From Aeromicrobium piscarium (GTDB taxonomy: Bacteria > Actinomycetota > Actinomycetes > Propionibacteriales > Nocardioidaceae): a DNA stretch of 39,841 bases. Position 1 is the stretch's first letter, and each line of letters opens with the position of its first letter. Below, one piece after another: positions 1 through 6,438 of this stretch. The stretch is from contig NZ_VLNT01000024.1 in NCBI RefSeq assembly GCF_007421815.1, positions 1 through 39,841 of the forward strand. Reading direction: 5' to 3'. The notes beneath the pieces are model-generated. The model searched no databases. It was not told the DNA's origin and saw only the letters and a list, made by a program, of their open reading frames with translations. A program made the translations under genes and the position numbers.

Positions 1-834
1 GCCCGGACCATCACCGACGCACAGGTCACCAACCAGGTCCGTGACCTGGCCTGGACGATCGACCACGAGGGCGTGCGCAGGATGACGCCCGAAGGGCTCT
101 ACGGGCGTCGGAAGATGACTGCGCTCGTGCAGCGCGCCAGCCCGGAAGCGTCGCCCGGGTCGGTGGACCGGGCGATGAGATCGCTGGGCTTGCAAGGGGT
201 TCGACGCTCCAAGGGGATCCGGACCACGATTCCCGGCAAGGACGGCAAGAGAGCTGGCGACCTGCTCGACCGCAACTTCACGGCCGAGGCCCCGAACCGA
301 ACCTGGGTCATGGACTTCACCTATGTCAGGACGTGGGCCGGGTTCGTCTACGTCGCGTTCATCCTCGACGTGTTCGCCCAGAAGATCGTCGCCTGGAACA
401 TCGGCTCGACCAAGGCCGTCGAGCTGGTTGATGTTCCGTTGCGGATGGCGCTGTGGCAGCGTGGCCGCGAAGGCCACCCCGTCATCCCCGGTGAACTGAT
501 CGGTCACGCGGACGCCGGCAGTCAGTACACGTCGATCGCGTTCACCGACCACCTCACCGACGAGGGCATCCTGCCCTCGATCGGGACGGTGGCTGATGCG
601 TATGACAACGCGCTGATGGAGTGCGTGATCGGCCTGTTCAAGACCGAGTGCGTCCGCACCACGGTCTTCCACGCCGGCCCCTACCGGACCATCGCCGACG
701 TCGAGTACGCCACCGCCGGATGGGTCGATTGGTACAACACCAGGCGCCTGCACGGCTCTCTTGGGATGATGACCCCAACGGAGTCCGAGCAGGCCCACTA
801 CGCGACTCTCAACCGAGAGCCGCAACCCGTATAG
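1..834 (+). CDS. IS3-family transposase OrfB, 5'-truncated by window edge
   Basis: This is the DDE integrase-type transposase (OrfB) of IS3 element A. The frame is open from base 1, so the gene starts upstream of the window. An HTH_21-like segment (Y-G-R-R-K near codons 37-41) precedes an rve core with the DDE residues in WVMDFTYVRTW, HADAGSQYTS and NALMECVIGLFKTE. The C-terminus, with YNTRRLHGSLGMMTP, is typical of the family. It differs from the right-edge copy at only a handful of residues, including V/I, GS/AP and A/T changes. It acts in the cytoplasm on its own IS ends. It has no connection with the catabolic genes except as a possible vehicle. Confidence 0.9.
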   Translation, partial: ARTITDAQVTNQVRDLAWTIDHEGVRRMTPEGLYGRRKMTALVQRASPEASPGSVDRAMRSLGLQGVRRSKGIRTTIPGKDGKRAGDLLDRNFTAEAPNRTWVMDFTYVRTWAGFVYVAFILDVFAQKIVAWNIGSTKAVELVDVPLRMALWQRGREGHPVIPGELIGHADAGSQYTSIAFTDHLTDEGILPSIGTVADAYDNALMECVIGLFKTECVRTTVFHAGPYRTIADVEYATAGWVDWYNTRRLHGSLGMMTPTESEQAHYATLNREPQPV

Positions 835-861
835 GAGCGGCAGCGAACCTGGGGCGGTTCA
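1..861 (+). mobile_element. IS3-family element A, 3' part, cut by window edge
   Basis: This is the 3' portion of an IS3-family element; its orfA and the beginning of orfB lie outside the window. The outer right end reads TGAACCGCCCCAGGTTCGC when read inward on the minus strand, ending in CA at 860-861 on the plus strand. The same end sequence occurs at 39290 in inverted orientation, which fixes the boundary. Nearly identical transposase sequence fills the right edge of the window, so the two copies form an inverted pair enclosing about 38.4 kb. Confidence 0.85.
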
Positions 862-892
862 CACCGCCGACCAGGCGGCATGATCACCACAA

Positions 893-1003
893 GAGAACCG
901 TCCGGAAAACTCGGGACAGGTCATCGCCATGGCCACCGCGATCTGGCACAACTGGAAGACCGGCGCCACCGTGAAACGCTCCCTGATCGCGTACGACCAC
1001 TGA
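893..1003 (+). pseudogene. C-terminal scrap of an IS982/IS4-like transposase
   Basis: About 36 codons are open up to TGA at 1001. The end of the peptide, AIWHNWKTGATVKRSLIAYDH with no start codon, resembles the C-termini of actinobacterial DDE transposases of the IS982/IS4 type (AxIWHN...GAPxKRSLIAYDH). This family match is recalled from memory rather than searched. It starts about 30 bp after the end of IS element A, so it looks like an older transposase cut by that insertion. Confidence 0.5.
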
Positions 1004-1107
1004 AAACAATCGGACTCACTCATCTAGGCGGCCGACCGCCTCATGGACGTTCCCCCGGTGCAAACCCAGCAACCCGTGCTCGTAGCCATGTGGCCATCGC
1101 CATGTTG

Positions 1108-1135
1108 TAATGGACCACGCGCCCAAATACCATTT
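1108..1135. promoter_or_regulatory. Candidate IclR operator upstream of the first regulator
   Basis: TAATGGACC and TACCATTT form an imperfect inverted repeat (AATGG...CCATT) separated by 11 nt, about 109 bp upstream of the plus-strand IclR gene. The same two half-sites, 4 nt apart, occur upstream of the benE-like gene at 17198-17218. This is a sequence observation; the assignment as an IclR site is inference. The rest of 1004-1243 shows no gene. Confidence 0.4.
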
Positions 1136-1243
1136 AAGCTGAGATTGCTTATCCATGCTCTCAGCAGATGGAAGCGTACGGGATCGTCACGGGGCCGATA
1201 CTGCAAGGCGCAGGGCGACATCCAGCAAACCTACACATAGTAG

Positions 1244-2035
1244 ATGGGCATTGTGATGGCGGAACGCAGCACGCAGCAGGCTGTGGAACAAGATGGCCAA
1301 GGTGGCAGCGCAGCCCTCGGGCGTGCGCTTTCCATTCTGGAATACCTGGCAGATGAGCAAGCCCCACGAGGTCTCACGGAGATCGCAGAGCACGTCGGGG
1401 GCCCCAAAGCAACAATCCACAGGATCATGTCAACTCTGACTGCTCGTGGCTATCTCCGCCAGAACAGTCAGTCTGCATACCTGCTCGGTATCCGCTGCTT
1501 CGAGCTGGGGAGCAAATGGCAGCAAGGCTTGGATCTTCGGTCGGTGGCGGCGCCCCACCTGATTACGCTCAATCAGGAGACTGAGGAGACAGCCGTCCTC
1601 GCCGTCTACGAGTCTGGCAGCGTCGTCTACATTGACAAAGTGATGAGTCCCCAGCCGGTGATCGCAACCACGCAACTCGGACACAGGAGTCCTGCCGATC
1701 GTGTGGCTACGGGAAGGGCGCTTCTCGCCTATGCACCGACAGAAGAGCTTCAAAGCGTCCTGCCGGACTCCAGCGAATCCGCATCGGCAGATCTCGGCGA
1801 GATGCTGCATGACGTTCGCGCCAACGGCTACGCCGTCACCCAAGGCTCCTATCGCCCCGGTGTTAGTGGCGTGGGCTGTCCGATACGGGACTACACAGGA
1901 ATGGTTGTCGCCGCCCTCGGACTCACCGTTCCTTCCGACCGCTTCTCGCAACGAAAAGAGGTTCTCGTAGCGACCACGCTCGAACATGCAAAGGCGATCT
2001 CGGCAGAACTCGGTGGATATCCGGCGTTTAACTAG
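1244..2035 (+). CDS. IclR-family transcriptional regulator 1
   Basis: This is a 263-residue IclR regulator of normal family length. An N-terminal winged helix-turn-helix (about residues 27-85, containing LTEIAEHVGGPKATIHR) is followed by the IclR effector-binding domain (about 95-255), with the typical GVGCPIRDYTGMVVAALGLT and ATGRALLAY stretches. IclR proteins bind small, often aromatic, metabolites and control nearby catabolic operons. It is paralogous to the regulator at 2472-3296, with obvious similarity over the whole length. ATG 1244 gives the longest product; ATG 1256 (MAERSTQQ) is an equally plausible start because no clear ribosome binding site separates them. It probably senses the substrate or an intermediate of the 3.5-17 kb operon. 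Confidence 0.9.
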   Translation: MGIVMAERSTQQAVEQDGQGGSAALGRALSILEYLADEQAPRGLTEIAEHVGGPKATIHRIMSTLTARGYLRQNSQSAYLLGIRCFELGSKWQQGLDLRSVAAPHLITLNQETEETAVLAVYESGSVVYIDKVMSPQPVIATTQLGHRSPADRVATGRALLAYAPTEELQSVLPDSSESASADLGEMLHDVRANGYAVTQGSYRPGVSGVGCPIRDYTGMVVAALGLTVPSDRFSQRKEVLVATTLEHAKAISAELGGYPAFN

Positions 2036-2053
2036 GCCGCGGCGACTACGGGG

Positions 2054-2311
2054 CTACCGTTCCCGGAGTTTACTAGTTTTTCGGGCCTGCGGACCGCGCG
2101 GCAGGCGAGGCTCCTCGTCCCAACGTTCTAGCTCTGCAACTTCGACATCCATCAAGTCAAGCGTGCGGCCGACACTGTGGTTGACGATGTCGTCGATCGA
2201 GCGGGGTCGAGTGTAGAATGCCGGCACCGGCGGCTTGACCACGGCTCCAGCCTCCGTGACACGCGTCATCAAACGCATGTGACGCGGAACGGATTGGTAA
2301 GATTTCGCCAC
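2054..2311 (-). pseudogene. ubiX: C-terminal fragment of UbiX-like flavin prenyltransferase
   Basis: The segment GAVVKPPVPAFYTRPRSIDD, followed by IVNHSVGRTLDLMDV, matches the C-terminal signature of UbiX/Pad1 flavin prenyltransferases (PPVPAFYHRPxTxDDIVxxTVGRVLD). About two thirds of the protein, including the FMN-binding N-terminal part, is missing, and the residues before about codon 10 do not look like the family. A normal UbiX has roughly 190-200 residues. UbiX makes prenylated FMN for UbiD-type decarboxylases, so this may be the scar of a UbiD-dependent aromatic acid decarboxylase once in the cluster. It lies tail to tail with IclR regulator 1. It is unlikely to be functional. Confidence 0.65.
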
Positions 2312-2471
2312 TTTGCTGAAGGGCCGGGGCCCGTGACGCAGCTCAGCTTGAGGAGGTCACTTTGGGATGCTCGGTCCGAACGCCCTGAAGCGCGGCCGCA
2401 ATACGCCGTGGCCTCTTTAGTCCGAAGTCTAACGCCTGGACGATTCATCTCGGACGCTCTCGGCTTGTCGA

Positions 2472-3296
2472 TCACGCAGTACGCGCGGGGAGAGCAGAAC
2501 CCAGCTCACTAGATACGGCCGAGGCGGCAGCGACGGTCTCAGCTCGAAGGCTCTCAAAACGATCTCGCCCGAAACGCTGCTCAGGCAGACACAGGCCCAC
2601 AGCTGCTATGACGGCCCCTGTGTGATCGCGGATTGGCGCGGCGATCCCGCCTACGCCCGGACGGTAACTGCCGTGGTTCAACGCGTAACCGTCCCTGCGG
2701 ACCATTTCCAGCAGCAGCTCCAGCTCCTCCGGATCGTTGACTGAGTCCGGAGTGTGCTGAGCGAGAGATTGCCGAAGTTGCGCGCGGATCTCATCCGCCG
2801 GCTGATAGGCCAGCAGTACGCGGCCAGTCGCCACATTCGCCGCCGGGCATCGACGCCCCACGTAGGACTTCGGCACGACGTCGAAGGTCGATTCCAGCTT
2901 CTCGATGTAGACAACGTCGCCCTGATCGTAGACTCCGAGATGCACGGTCTCGCCGGTCACCTCGTTCAACCGATCCAGGTGCGGCCTTGCGGCGTCTCGC
3001 CTGTTCAACGCATGCACCCACTGGTTGCCGAGCTCGTAGCATCTGATGCCGAGCGAGTACGACAGCGACTGCTGCTCTTGACGCACATAGCCGCGCGAAC
3101 GCAAGGTAGCGAGAAGCCGATGGATGGTGGCTTTCGGGCCGTCGACCTCAGCCGCGACGTCTTTCAGACTGGAGGGAACACCCGTTCCACCAAGGTACTC
3201 GAGTAGGTCAAGCGCCAGATGAACCTGGCTGCTCTCGTCACGCGAAGCAGCGCGTCGAGTTCTCCCACTTAACGCATTGTCAGACCGCTGATCCAT
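2472..3296 (-). CDS. IclR-family transcriptional regulator 2
   Basis: This is a 274-residue IclR regulator. The HTH (about residues 25-80) contains SLKDVAAEVDGPKATIHR, and the effector domain (about 95-265) contains VATGRVLLAY, SYRPGVGGIAAPIRDHTG and AAVGLCLPEQRF. It is a paralogue of the gene at 1244-2035. It lies downstream of the catabolic operon on the same strand, separated from the CoxG-like gene by about 205 bp that includes a possible hairpin. It could be transcribed by read-through or from its own promoter in 3297-3441. Two IclR proteins at one locus often split activation and repression, or sense substrate and intermediate separately; that division is not visible in the sequence. 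Confidence 0.9.
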   Translation of the reverse strand: MDQRSDNALSGRTRRAASRDESSQVHLALDLLEYLGGTGVPSSLKDVAAEVDGPKATIHRLLATLRSRGYVRQEQQSLSYSLGIRCYELGNQWVHALNRRDAARPHLDRLNEVTGETVHLGVYDQGDVVYIEKLESTFDVVPKSYVGRRCPAANVATGRVLLAYQPADEIRAQLRQSLAQHTPDSVNDPEELELLLEMVRRDGYALNHGSYRPGVGGIAAPIRDHTGAVIAAVGLCLPEQRFGRDRFESLRAETVAAASAVSSELGSALPARTA

Positions 3297-3441
3297 ATCT
3301 ACGATCTTATCGAGACGACGGTCAAGATGGAAGACTCAAGGGCCTGATACGTACCTACGCGCCGCGCCGCTGCGCGAAAATAGGAGCAGCTAGAGGCCGG
3401 GAATCGTCCCGCGCAGATGCCACCCAGGACCAGTCCGGCGA

Positions 3442-3462
3442 GACCTCAGCGCCCGTGAGGTC
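3442..3462. terminator. Possible hairpin terminator after the catabolic operon
   Basis: A 7-bp perfect stem (GACCTCA / TGAGGTC) with a 7-nt loop lies 40 bp beyond the stop codon of the CoxG-like gene. No T tract follows, so it would be an actinobacterial-type terminator at best. It could equally be a processing or attenuation hairpin ahead of IclR regulator 2. Confidence 0.35.
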
Positions 3463-3501
3463 CCGCCGGATATCCAGCCTGCCAGGCCCGTCTTAGTGCG
3501 C

Positions 3502-4206
3502 TCACCACTCAGGCGAGTTGTAGCGGGCCGATGGGTAAGGCTGGAACATCGGCGATGGGCTGACGAGTTGAGCCCGCCTACGACGTCCACGGCCGAAGAG
3601 CAGACCGACGCACAGTCCGACGAAGGCTGCCACCGCCGGCACCGCCGCTCGCCGAAGCATCGGCAGCGCGATCGTGGAGAGGACGTCGAACTGGTCATCA
3701 GAATGGCTCGCATCGCTGTACCCAGCATCCGACGTCCCGCTCACTGTTGCTGAGTCGTCAGGGGCCGCGATCATCTTCTCGAGGTTCTTGGTGAAATCCT
3801 CAACGAGCGAGTTGCTCACTTCGGTCATCATGCTACGACCGAACTGCGCCATCTTCCCGCTCACCGCCAACTCGGTCGTGACGTGAACGACCGTACCTTC
3901 ACCATCGGGCTTGAGTTCCATCGTCACCAACGCATTCGCCGAGCCCGACCCCTTGGCTTCACGTCCGCGAGCGTCAACGACCGCGCGGCGTGTCACCTCG
4001 TCGAGTTCCTGGAAGGTCGCGACGCCACGGAACGTCGCGCTGACGGGGCCGATTCTGGTGCTGAGACCACCGCGGTACTCGCCATCGACCACATCCTCGA
4101 GCGCGGCGCCGCGCATGCACTTGGCAACACGCGGCAGGTCCGTCAGCACAGCCCATGCCTCGTTGATTGGAAGGTCCACTCGGAACTCGTGGCGCAGCTC
4201 GATCAT
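3502..4206 (-). CDS. CoxG-like SRPBCC protein with C-terminal membrane anchor
   Basis: This is a 234-residue protein. Residues 1 to about 145 form an SRPBCC/CoxG domain (ELRHEFRVDLPINEAWAVL near the start, MRGAALEDVVDGEYRGG, and FTKNLEKMI at its end). A low-complexity Asp/Ser linker follows, then one hydrophobic segment (AVPAVAAFVGLCVGLLFG) and an RGRRRR cluster. This fits a cytoplasmic domain anchored by a C-terminal helix. CoxG-like proteins help recruit molybdenum hydroxylases to the membrane or to quinones, which suits the hydroxylase subunits in the same operon. ATG 4206 was chosen because it overlaps the upstream TGA as ATGA; an in-frame start 12 codons upstream would overlap more. It is the last gene of the operon. 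Confidence 0.85.
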   Translation of the reverse strand: MIELRHEFRVDLPINEAWAVLTDLPRVAKCMRGAALEDVVDGEYRGGLSTRIGPVSATFRGVATFQELDEVTRRAVVDARGREAKGSGSANALVTMELKPDGEGTVVHVTTELAVSGKMAQFGRSMMTEVSNSLVEDFTKNLEKMIAAPDDSATVSGTSDAGYSDASHSDDQFDVLSTIALPMLRRAAVPAVAAFVGLCVGLLFGRGRRRRAQLVSPSPMFQPYPSARYNSPEW

Positions 4207-4547
4207 CGTTCGGTCCTCTCGCGGTCGGTAGTCACTGGCCAATAGTCGACCGGACGGAGCGTACGGCTGATCATCTCGGCGACGATCGGTCCATCAGCCT
4301 CGGATACCGACTTCGCGCTCTTCCACTCCGGGTCGTTTTGAAAACGGCTCCAGGCGCACTCCTGAGCCTCCGCGTTCTCAAACGCAAGCAGATAGAGGAT
4401 CCTCTGTGGATCTGCCTCGTCGACCCAGAATCCGGCGACTTCGAGGCCATGTCGCTCGAACAAGGTCAGCGTGACTCCGGCGAAACGATCATGAACCTTC
4501 TTCTCCGCTCCCGGCTGACTGATGTACTCACGAAGCTCGTAGATCAT
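4203..4547 (-). CDS. NIPSNAP family protein
   Basis: This is a 114-residue ferredoxin-like alpha/beta barrel protein of the NIPSNAP family. Diagnostic features are the N-terminal MIYELREYISQPGAEKK and the central LEVAGFWV...ILYLLAFENAEA, followed by WSRFQNDPEWKSAK. The family's biochemical role is unsettled, but small NIPSNAP proteins occur repeatedly in bacterial aromatic and xenobiotic operons. The start at 4547 overlaps the stop of the FAD-subunit gene as ATGA; an ATG two codons upstream is possible. Its place between two components of the hydroxylase system suggests a role with that enzyme or its product, but this is inference. Confidence 0.85.
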   Translation of the reverse strand: MIYELREYISQPGAEKKVHDRFAGVTLTLFERHGLEVAGFWVDEADPQRILYLLAFENAEAQECAWSRFQNDPEWKSAKSVSEADGPIVAEMISRTLRPVDYWPVTTDRERTER

Positions 4548-5434
4548 GTGCATTCTCCCTTAGTGACGCGATGTGCATCGTCCGACGCCGCACGGATCGC
4601 CCTCGCGACGAGCGTGCCCGCAACGTCGCGGCGATAATCGGCCGTGGCGTGTAGGTCGTCCGAAGGATCGACTGAATCGCGGACGGACTCTGCTGCGGTG
4701 TCCAGCAGTTCCTGGGTCACTGGCTTGCCCTGCAGTGCTGCTTCCGCCTCTTCGGCTCGGTGAGGGCGACCAGAGACGCCAGTGAGGCAGATCTTGATGT
4801 CCTTGACCACGCCATCGTCTGCCAACCGCAACTGGGTCCCCGCCCCCACCAAGGCGAAATCGCCACGCCGGCGACCCACCTCGAGGAACGCCGCACCCGT
4901 TCGACCAGTCGACGGAACGATCCTGATCTCCGACAGCAACTCGTCCTCTTGCAGTGTCGTGATGAGATTTCCAACGAAGAAGTCCTTGGCCGCGATCTCG
5001 CGGGTACCACTATGGCTGACAGCGACGATCGTCGCGTCGAGCGCAAGCATGACGGCGGGAAGCTCCGCGGCCGGGTCCGCGTGCGCCACGCTGCCACCGA
5101 TGGTCCCGCGCGTGCGGATCGCCTGGTGCGCGATATGGGGGACGGCTCGGTGGATGAGTGGAGCAGAACCAAGAACGGCGTTCGATCGCCCAGCACTCGT
5201 GTGAGTGGCCATCGCCCCAATGGAGAGGCGGTGTTCGTCTCTCCTGATCGCCTTCAGCGCTCGGATTCGACCCAAGTCAATGAGATGCTCTGGTCGCGCA
5301 AGCCGAAAGTTCAGTAGTGGCACCAGGCTCTGCCCGCCCGCGAGAACCTTCGCAGTGTCTGCGTGGTCGGCGAGCAATGCTAGTGCCTCTTCCAGCGACG
5401 TGGGCTGGTGCAAGGTGAAATCAACTGGCTTCAC
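4544..5434 (-). CDS. Molybdenum hydroxylase FAD subunit (CoxM-like, medium)
   Basis: This is a 296-residue FAD-binding subunit of a xanthine dehydrogenase/CO dehydrogenase-type hydroxylase. The two FAD pyrophosphate motifs are visible: AGGQSLVPLLNFRLA near residue 32 and TRGTIGGSVAHADPAAELP near residue 109. The C-terminal CO_deh_flav_C domain follows, around residues 180-285. It carries electrons from the 2Fe-2S subunit to FAD and then to an acceptor. Its partners are the genes at 8891-9400 and 6435-8894. An amidohydrolase gene sits between the large and FAD subunits, which is unusual. The start is GTG, overlapping the upstream stop as GTGA. Confidence 0.93.
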   Translation of the reverse strand: MKPVDFTLHQPTSLEEALALLADHADTAKVLAGGQSLVPLLNFRLARPEHLIDLGRIRALKAIRRDEHRLSIGAMATHTSAGRSNAVLGSAPLIHRAVPHIAHQAIRTRGTIGGSVAHADPAAELPAVMLALDATIVAVSHSGTREIAAKDFFVGNLITTLQEDELLSEIRIVPSTGRTGAAFLEVGRRRGDFALVGAGTQLRLADDGVVKDIKICLTGVSGRPHRAEEAEAALQGKPVTQELLDTAAESVRDSVDPSDDLHATADYRRDVAGTLVARAIRAASDDAHRVTKGECT

Positions 5435-6438
5435 GCCTCGCCTCCGAGAAAAAGACTGCGGGCCGTGGCGCTGAAAATCTGAGATCGCTGATCGTGACTC
5501 AAAGCGGCCTGATCGACCACGTTCCGTGGCGTAAGATCTCCAATGGGGAACGGGTAGTCTGATCCGAGCAGCACATGGTCAGCACCTACCTTGTCGACCA
5601 GAAACCTCAATGTCGGCGGGTCGAACACGACGCTGTCGAAGTAGAGATGGGAGAACGACTCCATCGGGTCGTGCGTGGTGTCGGCGTTCATCACATGATT
5701 CCGGTTCAGACGACCCAGAACATACGGGAGCGCCGCGCCACCGTGCGAGACGACGATCCGAGCATTCGGGAAACGAGCGGGCACACCTGCGTACAGCAGC
5801 CGTGCCATCGTGACGGTGGTGTCCTCAAGACGCGCGAGACCGTTAACCAGCCCGAACTCGTGGTAACGATTGCTGGCGCCACCGAAGCCGGGATGGATGA
5901 GGACAACGGCATTCGTTTCATCAGCCGCCTCCCAGAAGGGGATCATGACACCGTCGTCGAGGTTCAGTTCTCCTGCCCGGCTAGCGATCATGACCCCGGG
6001 CGAGCCTGCATCGCGCTGGCGGCGGAGCGCGGAAGCAGCGCCCTCGGGATCTTGCAGCGGGACGGTTCCGAGAACGATCTGCTTCTCCAGATCAGCTTCA
6101 GACTGCAGCGCTCCTGTCAACGCCTCCGCCCAATCGGCACCTTCGTCCGCAGGCAGGTCGTAGCCGAAGATGTCCAGCCAGCCACCCGTGACCTGGTATC
6201 CGATCCCATTGTCACTCATCCAGGCGGCACGTCGGTCAGCGTCCAGCAAGCCCGGCGCGATCGGTCGGGTCGCGGCACCGCCAGCGAACGAGACTCGGTG
6301 CGAGTCCCCTTCCCTCATGACCTCGACGTTGGGGAACTGCAACCGCCCCGAGTACACGTCTTCAATAAGGCCCTTCGGTGCTTGATGGGCATGCACGTCG
6401 ATGGCCACTCCGGCTCCGACGGGTTCCGTGGCATTCAC
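5431..6438 (-). CDS. Amidohydrolase-2 (ACMSD-like) metal-dependent decarboxylase
   Basis: This is a 335-residue TIM-barrel amidohydrolase of the ACMSD/LigW group. Metal-ligand motifs are visible: the N-terminal HxH in IDVHAHQAP, the histidine in VVLIHPGFGG, the histidine in IVVSHGGAALPY, and the aspartate in LLGSDYPFPIGDLTP. These enzymes mostly catalyse cofactor-free decarboxylation of aromatic or semialdehyde acids, for example aminocarboxymuconate semialdehyde, 5-carboxyvanillate, gamma-resorcylate and 3,6-dihydroxypicolinate. The gene lies between the large and FAD subunits of the Mo hydroxylase, with GTGA overlaps on both sides, so its substrate is probably the hydroxylated acid. The start is GTG. 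A hydrolase function cannot be excluded from sequence alone. Confidence 0.88.
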   Translation of the reverse strand: MNATEPVGAGVAIDVHAHQAPKGLIEDVYSGRLQFPNVEVMREGDSHRVSFAGGAATRPIAPGLLDADRRAAWMSDNGIGYQVTGGWLDIFGYDLPADEGADWAEALTGALQSEADLEKQIVLGTVPLQDPEGAASALRRQRDAGSPGVMIASRAGELNLDDGVMIPFWEAADETNAVVLIHPGFGGASNRYHEFGLVNGLARLEDTTVTMARLLYAGVPARFPNARIVVSHGGAALPYVLGRLNRNHVMNADTTHDPMESFSHLYFDSVVFDPPTLRFLVDKVGADHVLLGSDYPFPIGDLTPRNVVDQAALSHDQRSQIFSATARSLFLGGEA

